Shown here one piece after another: positions 1 to 13,558 of a stretch of 64,000 bases of DNA. Under the pieces are notes generated by a model. The model was not told the origin of the DNA. It was given only the letters and a program-made list of their open reading frames with translations, and did no database searches. Position 1 is the stretch's first letter; every line of letters starts with the position of its first letter. Made by a program: the position numbers and the translations under genes. The stretch is from Mansonella perstans (Eukaryota > Nematoda > Chromadorea > Rhabditida > Onchocercidae): positions 372,001 to 436,000 of the forward strand of contig JBAMDO010000019.1 of the NCBI GenBank assembly GCA_037074765.1. The letters are read 5' to 3'.

Positions 1-183
1 ATTACGATTCCAAAGAATTTTTTAAACTCTTTAAAAATTCTTTTCACAATTCCGGTAAACATTTGCCAACCTCATATATACTGCACTTTTTAGATATTAA
101 CTTAAGAATTTCCGCTAAAAGTAATAATTTTGTCAGAATCCCATTTCATTTATTTCAAATTAAAGTTCCGAGTGTAACTTATC

Positions 184-3141
<2,958 letters not shown>

Positions 3142-4830
3142 CTGAAATGATAAGCATTTGAATAAAAATGAAATTTTTGAAAAATCTAAAAAAATTTGTG
3201 CATTTCCACAATTTTTTGTATTAAATTAAAGTTCTTTGCACGAAATGAAACTTTCAACTTCAAAACATTTGATTCCAATTTTTCTTTTTTCTCCATAATT
3301 TAAATCTAGGCTTTCAGTCATAAAAAAATAACCCGAGATTGCAGCAACTGTGCACGGGCACCATACTGATTCAGAATGAAATAAAGAAGAAATACAACTT
3401 TCGAGACGTGAAATGTAACAAATATCATTCTTCCACGAGAATAGACGACAAATGAAAATGTCAAATGTTAGTTCAGCAAAAGTAGTACGAGAAATCAAGG
3501 AGCAATGATTGAAGAGCAGATCCAAAAACAATTGAAGAATGCAGAGATACTATCTTTTTTAATATTAAAGTCGATCGTGCCTATTGTTTATTCTTGCTTC
3601 CCACTCGATAATCTTGAAGTGAAGCCTTAAAATTTCAAATATTTCACTAAAAAAGAAAAATGTAATCTTTGTAAAAAAAATAATTACAAAAAAGAAACTA
3701 TTTCTATTAATTTATCCATGATTCAATTCTTTACAGAACTAAAACCTGAATAAATACGACATTTAAAAAGCATTAAAGAATAAAACAAAGGAAAAAATTT
3801 TTGAATACAAAAGAAATGGATTCATAAAGCAAACAAAACAGGTTAGTTTGTTTTGCAGCAAAAGCCAACAATTTATCAAAGTTAACAATAACAAAATCAA
3901 TTTGATAGCATTAAGGTAAAAAAGAAGCATTGTTTCTATATATAATTTTAAGCGAGAAAAAGCAAATTTGTTAAAAAAAAAAAAAAATTTTAATAAGAAA
4001 AATGAAGCATTCATTATTAGTGCTGGAAAATTATTATTATTTTGCAATAAAAAAATATGAAGAGTGAAAAAATGATTGATAAAAATAAGATTAATATTTA
4101 ACAAAAAGTTTTTTCAATTTAAATTACTGTTGTTTGATATGCATGTGATTCTTAAATGAAGGATTGAAGTTGTAAAAAAAATTACTTAATTTAGACTATC
4201 TTGAATACATCGTTAATGATTTTTAGAAATATAGTAGATAGCAGGAATACTAATGAAGATTAATCGGTTTAATGAATAGTAACTGAATTTTAGTTTACTG
4301 GCCTTTGAAGCTTTTAACATGTATCCTGTCATTCTTTTTGTCGTATGCTGTCCTAATTTCTTGTAAAACTCGATCATAGTAATCATAATATTACGGTGTA
4401 AATTACATAAATTGCTCATTTATTTTTTCGATTTTGCATATCTTATGCCTAATTAGTGATGACAACACTAAGCCTGAAAAGTATAATTAACAAAATAACA
4501 TGATCTCTCTCTCTCTGTTAGACTTGTCAAAAGGTTTTTTAGAATAGAAGAAATAAAATGGACTATAAAATTAATGCTTCACAATTATTAACAGATAATT
4601 TCCCGTAAGTTAAATGAGATAATGGATAAAGTCAATGAAGTTTAGAGAAGTAATTATCCAAAATAACGAGGAATTGAGAACAGAACTTGCATTTTCATCA
4701 TCTCTTTTCCTCATTAACAATTTAATTTATACGGTTGCAGCTTATTTCATTGTCTCATTTCAAGTTTTATAAAATCTAAATCTGGGCTTTAAGTGAATTT
4801 TCTATACAAACCGCTATGGAAGAAATTCCC

Positions 4831-5125
4831 ACTATGCTATAACCAGCTATTTGAAAACAAAAATGTTAGAGATTTGTTTGTTGTTAAAGATAGTGTTTAC
4901 AAACAAACTAATAAATCTCTAATCAGTAATTTATTAAATTCATCAAAAACCGAGATTCTTGATTCAGATAATCATCTCAATTATCTAAGAACATTCGTAA
5001 ATAATGTTTTTCGTTCAAAATATTTAATCAGAAAGAGTTAACACTATGCTAATAACTAGCTGTTTGAAACAAAAATGTTGGAAAGGATTTGTTTGTTCTT
5101 AAAGGTAATGTTTACAAACAAACAG
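4831..5125. repeat. Diverged ~80-bp direct duplication
   Basis: A block beginning actatgct and ending tttacaaacaaac is present at 4831-4909 and 5043-5125, with about 135 bases between copies. Copies differ by substitutions and small indels. The first copy lies in an 82-codon plus-strand open frame (4793-5041) that has no recognised family. Could be remnants of a dispersed element. Confidence 0.7.
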
Positions 5126-5570
5126 AATCAACTGATCTGACTATTTATTAAAAATAAGTGAGATGCTGTCTTTACGGCTTTCCAAAGGATTAACTGAAAT
5201 CTGCAATACGTCAAAATATTTTGAAAGCAAAAAGTGATAATTATTGACCGCGAATTTGTTTGTCGTTTATGTATTTCTTTGGAAAACCGTGACGACATAT
5301 CAGTAAGCAAATTTTCAGGTTTTATTTATGTATATTGCAGACAGGTCAAAGACACAAAATATCACGTAATGTGTACCAAAAGAAAAAAATTTTTTTAATT
5401 CAAATTTAACTCTTTTCATTCAAAAGTGAATAAAGTGAAGTAACGAATCAAAGTCAATAATTCTATCGCTGCACACAGCAAACAAAACAGACTAACGTCA
5501 AAAGAGATTTCTGACAACAAAAAAAGAAGTTTTGAAAAAACATCAATACGACTCGAATATCCGTATTTGA

Positions 5571-5675
5571 TTTCTCTTGTGTTTTCAAAATGCTATTTTT
5601 CATTGATTTCTTTTATGTTTTCAAAATGCTATTTTTCACTGATTTCTCTTATGTTTTTAAAACGCTATTTTTGAT
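5571..5675. repeat. ~37-bp tandem repeat, three copies
   Basis: Three consecutive imperfect copies of a unit containing gttttcaaaatgctattttt and a ttgatttct... spacer, located just downstream of the TIM50 stop codon. No coding potential was seen. Confidence 0.7.
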
Positions 5676-5853
5676 TGAAGATAGATTATAAATAAGTGCA
5701 GGAAACACGATAAAGATATTTAAGCAGTAAATGAATAATGATTTTACATTACTTAACATACGAAAACAAGAGTAATCGAACTCTCGACAAAAAAAACAGC
5801 AACAAATTAGTTCACAGCAGTATTGAAAAATATTTTCGGTAAAAATACGCAAG

Positions 5854-8626
5854 TCATTCATGCCGACGAAAACCAAACAATTGACCTTGATATTTCTTCA
5901 CTGGTGCAACAAATGCTTCCTTTTCAGTCTCCATTTGATGCATTTTCTTTTCCTATAATTTGATAAATCACAGGTAAAAAGAAAGACTTTAATATAATCC
6001 GAATTGCAGAAAGGATTTCTGATGTTGTCGAAGTTTAAGCTGTTCAGAATCAAAGAATTAATTTTTGATTTTTTTTTTAAATCAAATAATAATAATAAAT
6101 TAATTAATTAAATTTTGCGAAAAAGAAGAGGTCCCTCAACTAAAAATGAATGGCTAAGTAATAGCTAAGTAATAAAATAATCATATCATATTGATAAATG
6201 CTAACCAGCGCAGCAACTCTTGCTGCTCTTTCTTTGAATTCTTTGAGTGGATCATCAAACTGACTGTAATACTGAAGCGTCGGTCTTACATCATCAACAT
6301 CTGATAAATGTATTGCTGAAAAAAAAAGACCAGTTAAAACACAAAATTATCTTTCAATAATAAGAGTTTCACTTGAAACTAAAACTGATGAAAAATTAAA
6401 ATCAATTACTTTTGAGCAGTTCAGCAAGATCAACTAATGCAGTGTCATCCAGAGTGCCATCCCATTTTGGCAGCCGTAAGGCATTTTCCGGGTTAAATTG
6501 AAATGATTCTGGGTCAAAATCAATGTAAATGACTTTTGAAAGATCTCTATTCAGTTTTGAAAGATCCTAAAATATCGAAATAACTTGAAATCGAAAATAG
6601 AAGCAAATAATACAACAGTGTAGTTGAACAGAAGCATGTGGCTGGGACCAACCTTAACGTAAACGCCGTTCATGTACTTACAGCAATCACGATACAGTTT
6701 GTACATGATTTTCTGTTTGCTATCTAAAGCTTCAACTATTGCATTTGCATTCAATGCAGTTTCTGAAGTATAAATCACGACTTCAAAGTTAGGATATCCA
6801 ATTACGTCCAACAAATAATCTACGGCAGGACGTTTCTTGACACGGTTTCCCATTTTATACTGAAAATTATTAGACTAAAAAAGTATAGTTTATGCGAGAA
6901 CTAATTTATGTCTAATTACAAAAATATTAATGCTACTCAGCTATTCAATTTTTAACTTTCAAGTGATACTTTCAAAGCATTACTTTTTCAACTATTTTTT
7001 CAGCATTACTTTTTTTCAATTTTTTGAACTAATTTTCAAGACTAACACTCCATTCTGGTGCGACCAAAACGTTTTTCAATTCAATAACAACAGTATATTT
7101 AGGTTGCCAATACGGTGGTCTTAACGGGTCCGGAAGAAGTTTGTCTCTAGATGGCTCTACCACAAACTGCAAACAAAAATTAGTAGCGCAACAATGTATG
7201 CTACTAGGTACAATAACATATTGATTTTATTTAATTGGTAAAAATGAATAGGAATTAACAATAAATAATTGAATAAATATATGGCTCTCCTCTACGACTA
7301 ATTAAACATAGCCATATTCAAGACAGAAAATTACAGCTGAAAGAAATAAAAACTTACATTCCGCCATAACCTACATGCTTCTTTGATACGATAATAAGGA
7401 GCTAATATACCCGTATATTCATTGTCTTCATCTCTTTTCATCCATCCTACAATAATTTTTCAGGATTCCATCTAAATTTCTGAATTAACAGAAATAATTA
7501 ATGATTAAAACTAAATGTTTTAATCATTAATTCTTTCTATCTATCATAATCTGCGTTGCATTTTCATAATCTTTATTGAATGAATGCACTGAAACAGTGA
7601 TTTTACTTAATAAAAAGTCGATTAACGGTATTTTTTGGATGAAACTTGTCTGCTGTTAAAATTTTTAAACAAAACTTTTATAAATTCAAATTGTCATGTT
7701 TACCATAGTACAAGCAAAAGTACAGAAGTCCACATAATGTGCTGCCTGCAACAATAAACATGGCAAGTACTGTACTCCTTTTCCTTTTCTGAGCATTCTG
7801 ATCTACCTTTGGAGCCGTTCTGTCGACCTAAAATAACACATATCAGCAATGATTCACTGAGCTGATCATATATGTTGAGAAAAGATGATAAATAAAAGAT
7901 GAAATTTACCGGCAACCCACATGTGATCATTAGTGCTTCCCATTTAGTGGCAATAACATTCGGTTTCACATTCATTTTGGGAAAGGTTAATGCCTCAGTG
8001 TTGCCATACAAATCCTGTAATGCGCAAAAATATCACTTAATTCCATTCAAGTAAAAACTTGAATTCGAACTGTTTATAACTTACTTGATTTAAGAGAATT
8101 AAGAATTACAATTCGAATGCTTATAATTTACTTGATTTAAGAGAATTAGGAATTACAATTCGAATTGTTTATAATTCATTTGATTTAAGAGAATTAAGAA
8201 TTACAATTCGAATTGCTTATAACTTACTTGATTTATCTGACATGCCTTTTTCTCGCCGCCTTTCTCGACAAATTCTCCACTGTTGTTGCCACGAATACCT
8301 TTTGCATCGTGTAACAATCGAAAACTTACTTTGTTCACCTAAAATGTTTCAAATACTTGAATATTTGAAATTTTATTTTATTTTTTTCACTTCAAATATT
8401 TGAAATAGAAAATGTAATTTATTTTGATGCATAAATTACAAGTGGAAAATAAACTAACCGATGAATTAGATATGCAATATTCTATCAGGATATTAGAAGC
8501 ATTCCTGGACAATAATTTTGTGTTAAGAATATTTCGACGCAAAGCGTGAAAAGTTTGATAATTTGCTATCCTGTTTATACATCGATGAGACGTACGAGCA
8601 ATACTAACTGGAGAGATGGACATCAA
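5854..8626 (-). CDS. timm50: Mitochondrial import translocase subunit TIM50
   Basis: Inner-membrane TIM23-complex receptor with an FCP1/SCP-like (HAD-type) phosphatase-fold domain in the intermembrane space. Ten exons: 8626-8459, 8338-8228, 8014-7910, 7827-7704, 7446-7358, 7166-7047, 6859-6653, 6566-6410, 6315-6206, 5952-5854; 429 aa, all junctions in frame. Residues 1-56 are Arg/Ser/Asn-rich and lack early acidic residues, a plausible mitochondrial presequence. A transmembrane helix is encoded near 7704-7790 ([20 protein letters not shown]). The domain follows: [17 protein letters not shown] (the catalytic Asp-x-Asp of active phosphatases is not kept, as is common for TIM50), [66 protein letters not shown]. 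Length fits the family. The gene is head-to-head with the small gene at 8983. Confidence 0.95.
8062..8240. repeat. 48-bp minisatellite, ~3.5 copies, overlapping a TIM50 splice donor
   Basis: The motif attcgaa...tacttgatttaagagaatta...aattaca recurs with a period of about 48 at 8063, 8111, 8158 and 8206. Read on the minus strand each unit carries a tcaagtaa- or tcaaatga-like donor segment, and the last unit overlaps the true donor of the 8338-8228 exon (GTAAG at 8227-8223). Confidence 0.85.
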
Positions 8627-8982
8627 TTGGCTGATCTCTTCATCAAATCAAATGACCACTGTCAATGTTGCCACTGCAAAATGAGATTGACCTTTAGAAG
8701 TGAAATTGACCGATGAGATTGACCTAAGATTCAGTGACCTATAGAAGTTATCTTGTCGCAATTCAAGCATTGACCAGTTGCGCAATTGTAATTGGACGAT
8801 GAATGGGTGAAACAGTTTTTGGCGCGTCATTACAAATAATGGGGTCGAGAAATTTACACGTAAGGTCACGTGGATTTTGTCTTCATGAAACTACAATGAT
8901 AGACATTGAAGAGAAGTTGTTTCATTAATACACTCTTTGATGGATATCTGTTTCAGATGTGTTCATATTTGTGTAATGTAAA
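8627..8982. promoter_or_regulatory. Divergent promoter region between TIM50 and small mitochondrial gene
   Basis: 356 bases separate the two start codons on opposite strands. The segment is less AT-rich than nearby introns and has no coding family. Inferred to hold the promoters of both genes, possibly shared; no specific transcription factor site is claimed. Confidence 0.5.
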
Positions 8983-9773
8983 ATGATACTTCGCTCAATT
9001 ATTACGTCCTCCGTAGAATTACGTATGTTATCTTCTTCTGCAATGTTACGTAATGCACCAAAAACATTTCTTTTTCGTTCTCGCCTTCCAAAAACAGATG
9101 TACAGAGTCCTTACGCTGATCCGATGCGTACAAGAGTAAGTTATTTAAATTAGCGTGAAATAAGTTATTTAAATTAGCATGAAATGCAAGCTCAATTTAC
9201 AAGAACATTTTCAATTGGATTCAAGAAAAGTGAAGTGAATTAGTTTTTTCATTAAGATGATAAACCATTGGGCTTAAAGCTATCTCGTACTATAGACATA
9301 GTTTTATCTATGAATACAGTAGGATTTTTGAGAGGAAATATCTATGCATTGTGTTTCATGTTCATTTATTAGTGTATTTTAAAATTATTTTAATTGTTAG
9401 TGCATAGTTAACTTAGTTTCAAAAATTGACTATTAACGGTTTTGCTTAAAATGAAAAAACAATGATTGAAATTATTTTGAATTTGTTCTTGAACATGCAT
9501 TTCTTATATTGAATGGGATAGAGATGAATCTGACACTTGTCATCAGTTTAAAAAAAAAATACACTGATGAATCTCTAAAAGAATATACACTGATGTGTAA
9601 GTTTTTACAAATTTTTTCAGAATGAAGTTCAGGACGACGTTTTTATCACAGTAAAAAGTGCTGAGAAGAACATTGCCTCGAATTTATCAGATCCATCAAT
9701 TGGAACATTCAATAAATTGGCCAAATTTACGAAGAAACTCTCTTCTTTTAGCAAAAGTTTAATCACAAAATAA
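8983..9773 (+). CDS. Small putative mitochondrial protein (101 aa), unknown family
   Basis: Two exons, 8983-9135 and 9621-9773, joined at a consensus GTAAGT donor and TTTTTTCAG acceptor in phase 0, giving 101 residues and a TAA stop. Residues 1 to about 35 are rich in Ser, Leu and Arg (RSIITSS, RMLSSSAMLRN, FLFRSRLP) with one acidic residue, as expected for a matrix-targeting sequence. The C-terminal half is Lys/Ser-rich (NKLAKFTKKLSSFSKSLITK) after an acidic patch (NEVQDDVF). I do not recognise the family. The head-to-head arrangement with TIM50 and the presequence suggest mitochondrial function, which is inference. The next gene starts about 1.1 kb downstream. Confidence 0.65.
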
Positions 9774-10906
9774 TTTGGAGCCATTATTTTGGTTAATAAT
9801 TTTTAAAAAGACTGAAACTTTTCATCAGTATGCTTTCTTGCTGCTTATTAACAACTTAATCCTCATAGAAAAATTATTTTCATCAATTAATAACTTTTGG
9901 AATTTATGTATTATTTATGTTGAGTCTATATCTTAAAAAGAATCGTTGTATTAGCATGGTAAATCTCGGAAAGCAGCTGATGAAGATCTTTTTACCAATA
10001 CTGTACCAATGGAATGAGACAGCATATTGTCTTCGAAACTTCAAATTGTAAAGATAATAGATGCATATGTTAATTTATTTTGATTATTTAGGTTTTAGCA
10101 TATAATAGAACTTTTGAAATAAGTTTTGAAAAAAAAAAGAAAAAAGAAACTTATTTCAAAAATTCACTTCTTAAGGAAACTTCATCTAGAAGAACAAGTA
10201 ATTACTTTGAAGAGAAATGCGCTATGCAGATTGATCAGCTTTCTTAGAATTATAGCATAGTGCGATATTCACCAGGTTCTTTATTTGTTTACTTTTGTGC
10301 AAAATTGTAATATTTTTTTGGTTTGTTCTTTTTGCTAACACTGTATTATAAGTAAAATATGCAAACTAATTTGATGCCGATCAGAACTGAAGAATAAATT
10401 CAATCTGAATTCATATGAAATTGGAAACAATTGGAGCGAAGGATTTAAAATGTTAATTATGACAAAAGGTTCTATCCGAAGCATTTCTACAGAATTGGCT
10501 TGCAGCTGCTCTCTAAACGGTAAATGTTTCAATGGAAATTTTCTAGCAGACACAATAATGGAGATGATTCAAGCGAAATATGCAAATTGACTTACCAAGA
10601 ATATAAGAAGTTCCAATACAGAATGTGGGTGATTATATGATTATTGTTAGGATTGGCAGGACGCACGACAGACGGAGTATTTCACGAGAGCGTGGCAAAT
10701 TGTTTTTCATGATTTTTTTTTTTAAATTCCACAGTAGTACGACCAATACCAAACAGAGGTTCTGGGCGGTGAGTAGTGATTTACTACACTGACTATCGAG
10801 ATAGGTCTATTGGGTGACATGGATAATAGATAATTCAAATTCAGTTGATAAATTCCAATTGAGGCAAAATTCATGCAAGGTTTACAGTTTGTAAGCTAAA
10901 AAACTA
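9774..10906. other. Intergenic, nothing recognised
   Basis: AT-rich spacer between the small mitochondrial gene and the phosphatase gene. No frame with family similarity. A short segment near 10626-10810 is somewhat more GC-rich (around tggcaggacgcacgacagac) and may be part of the phosphatase promoter. Confidence 0.4.
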
Positions 10907-12864
10907 ATGGAAGTTAATGTTAACGACTTGATTCTGCGGCTGTTGAGTGTTGGGCAAGTGAATAAAGGCCTCACAAAAACTGTTCATGAGCATGAAATCA
11001 CATCACTTTGCCGTGAGTTCCTTTTAGATACTAAATTGGTATAGTTTCTTCATGACAGGGTAATTGTTGGGATTGAATAAAGGAGAAGTTTATGATTGAA
11101 TTTATGAATCTAGTGTAATAAATCAGATAATGAAGTTGAAAATTGAATAAACAAAGACGCTGCGACAGTATAAAGAGCCATCTTCAATATAGACCGACTA
11201 GTGACTAACGGGCCTAAACTCTAAATTTTAATGAAGTAATCAAACTATTTGAATTGCTCACAGATTTTGGGACGGGGAAGAAAGAGAAAGAAGGGGAGCT
11301 TTCCGGTTTTTATTAATAACTATTGTCGGCTATGTCGAGCTGAAGTAAAGTTTTCGTTTCTTGCCTAACAGTTCCTGAACACTGTCAGAATCGTTACTGA
11401 TGCATCAGTAACTGGTCAGGATTTTCTGCAATCTCTAAATTTAGATAAAGCTCGTGAAATTTTTTTGGCACAACCATCGTTGATAGAAATCGACCCACCG
11501 GTTTGCATCTGTGGTGATACGCATGGTCAATATGGCGATGTATTACGCATCTTCGGTCGTACTGGTTTCCCTCCTCTTTCAAACTACTTATTTCTAGGTG
11601 ATTACGTAGATCGTGGACCTCAGAATCTCGAGACTATTATATTGCTATTCTGTTATAAGGTTCGCATCATTATTTATGATCAGAAATGTTTCGATTTTGC
11701 AAAAATTCATTCATAAAATAGTGAATCTGCAACAAATAATATAAAAAACAGATCGGTATTCAAGTAAAATAGCCAATAAGGCATCAAGTAAACTAGTAAT
11801 GCAACGAATTTATTAGATTTGAATCTTTTTTTTTAAAATAAATGTTGAATGAGCTGTCATCCTTTTCATCCTTCATCACTTCTCTCTATATATTACAACA
11901 ATGATGAAAGTTGAAGAAATTTTTATACAGGTGAAGTTTCCAAATAACTTTTTTTTGCTCCGTGGAAATCACGAGTGTGCTAATGTTAACCGAGTATATG
12001 GCTTTTACGAAGAATGTATGCGTCGTTTTAATTCAGTTCAATTATGGCAAATATTTCAGGTTCAAAAAATTTATCTGATTAATTATTTTTCAGTTTATTG
12101 AAATGGAATTTCAATAGCTTTAAAAAAACTATCATATGAATGAGTTTTTGTCAACGAGCAAATATGATTTAAGTTGATTATGAAATATGAGATGTTCAGC
12201 AATTTCAATGTTCTAAATAATTTAATTTTCAGGATGCGTTTCAGTGTATGCCGTTAACAGCACTGGTTGGTGAACGTATATTATGCATGCATGGTGGTAT
12301 ATCGCCGCAATTGAAAAGTCTTCAACAATTACGAGAAATTAAGCGACCGATCGATATCATGAGTCCATCTTTAGAAATGGATTTACTATGGGCAGATCCG
12401 GTGATGGGTATTAGTGGATTTCAAATGAATATACGAGGCGCTTCATATGGATTTGGAAGTGATATTTTAGCCACACTATGTAAAGAATTAAATATTGATA
12501 TGGTAAGAGAAACTCTGCTCAAATCATTCTTTAGCTAATTCAATGATAAATGACAGTGCTTTTTTCATGTTCATTTTCTTTTTCATATTCTTTTTTCATG
12601 TTTCATTTTTCATGTTCTTAAACAGTTTCATGAAATTTTGTGCAGGTAGCTCGTGCTCATCAGGTAGTGCAAGATGGATATGAATTTTTTGGAGCCCGTA
12701 AATGTGTCACAATATTTTCGGCACCTCATTACTGTGGACAATTTGATAATGCAGCAGCAATAATGTCCGTGGATCAAAACCTTTTATGTTCATTCCAAAT
12801 TTTCAGACCAACTGTAGGCCGAGCTGCTGCTAGAATTATACGAACTTCAATGGGAAAATGTTGA
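10907..12864 (+). CDS. PP1-family serine/threonine protein phosphatase catalytic subunit, divergent
   Basis: Metallophosphatase of the PPP family, closest to PP1. Five exons: 10907-11038, 11372-11659, 11931-12059, 12233-12502, 12646-12864; 345 aa in frame. Signature blocks are intact: [12 protein letters not shown] (metal Asp/His), [10 protein letters not shown] (metal Asp), [10 protein letters not shown] (metal Asn, catalytic His), [27 protein letters not shown] and [13 protein letters not shown]. Relative to canonical PP1 the loop usually read SAPNYCGEFDNAG has Asn to His and Glu to Gln, the substrate-facing segment is [10 protein letters not shown] instead of a GVSFTFG form, and the C-terminus ends [10 protein letters not shown] without the usual PP1 tail. 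Such divergent PP1 paralogues are expanded in nematodes and often germline or sperm expressed; that expression pattern is inference only. Confidence 0.9.
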
Positions 12865-13558
12865 CTATCTTACTGTGTTTATGTGTCAATAAAAAATTAA
12901 AGTGTGTTGTTACTGCTTCTTGGAAAAAAAATTTTTGCAGTTATGATTTGGACTGCAATTTTTATCACTTGCAATAAAATGATTCTAAATTCGTATAGTC
13001 GGATTATGTTTTGCCAAATTCGATTAATTTAGAAATTTCGACCGCTTTTCAGTAGGACAACTGCAATTCGTCCGAACTGTTAATTTACTTGAAGAAAAGC
13101 GGTTCATATGATAGGTTTTATCTGTTGATCCAATTTACATAAAATCAAAATTTTTGCTGTAACGTTGTATTTCTCGAATAAATGTAAATGCAGTTGACAT
13201 TACTGTCATTTATTATTTGAGTGACGGACTCGTGTGGTGACAAGCACGCAAGTCCTTATTTGCAGATGTATTTAAACTTCATTAAAACAGCGATGCTAAT
13301 GCTAGTAATCATCTCTGAGGTGCTCTTTTGTGGAATTATTCCTTAATTTACAAATATTTTTTTGGTTGAGAAAATATTAAATATTTTTGGTTAACCATAA
13401 CAAAACTTTATCCATAGAATACTGAAAATATTTTTCAATTCCATCAATGTTTAATGTCATGCAGTTCTAAACTGAATGCGAAGTTTTAATAAAAGACGCG
13501 ATACGACTGATATTTGGATATTGATATCTAGTAATGATTTCATTTCATTGCTTATCAG

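Larger units (their letters stand above)
3142..5853. other. Intergenic/5' flank of QPCT; no convincing gene
   Basis: AT-rich sequence between the first visible QPCT exon and the 3' end of TIM50. It must contain the missing QPCT first exon if that gene is intact. Open frames here (for example 3226-3531 and 3763-4104 on the minus strand) are low-complexity, and no family was recognised. It holds a (CT)n run near 4504-4518 and two repeat structures listed separately. Confidence 0.5.

Noticed and set aside
3763..4104. 113-codon hydrophobic minus-strand frame, considered as the missing QPCT first exon
   Set aside because: Poly-Phe/Leu/Asn low complexity, no proper ATG at its head and no donor giving phase 0 into the 3141 exon that could be defended.
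13289..13340. MLMLVIISEVLFCG start as signal-peptide exon of the membrane protein
   Set aside because: Hydrophobic ATG frame is attractive, but the only donor (GAG|GTGCTC) is weak and cuts the hydrophobic stretch short, so it was not used as the start exon.
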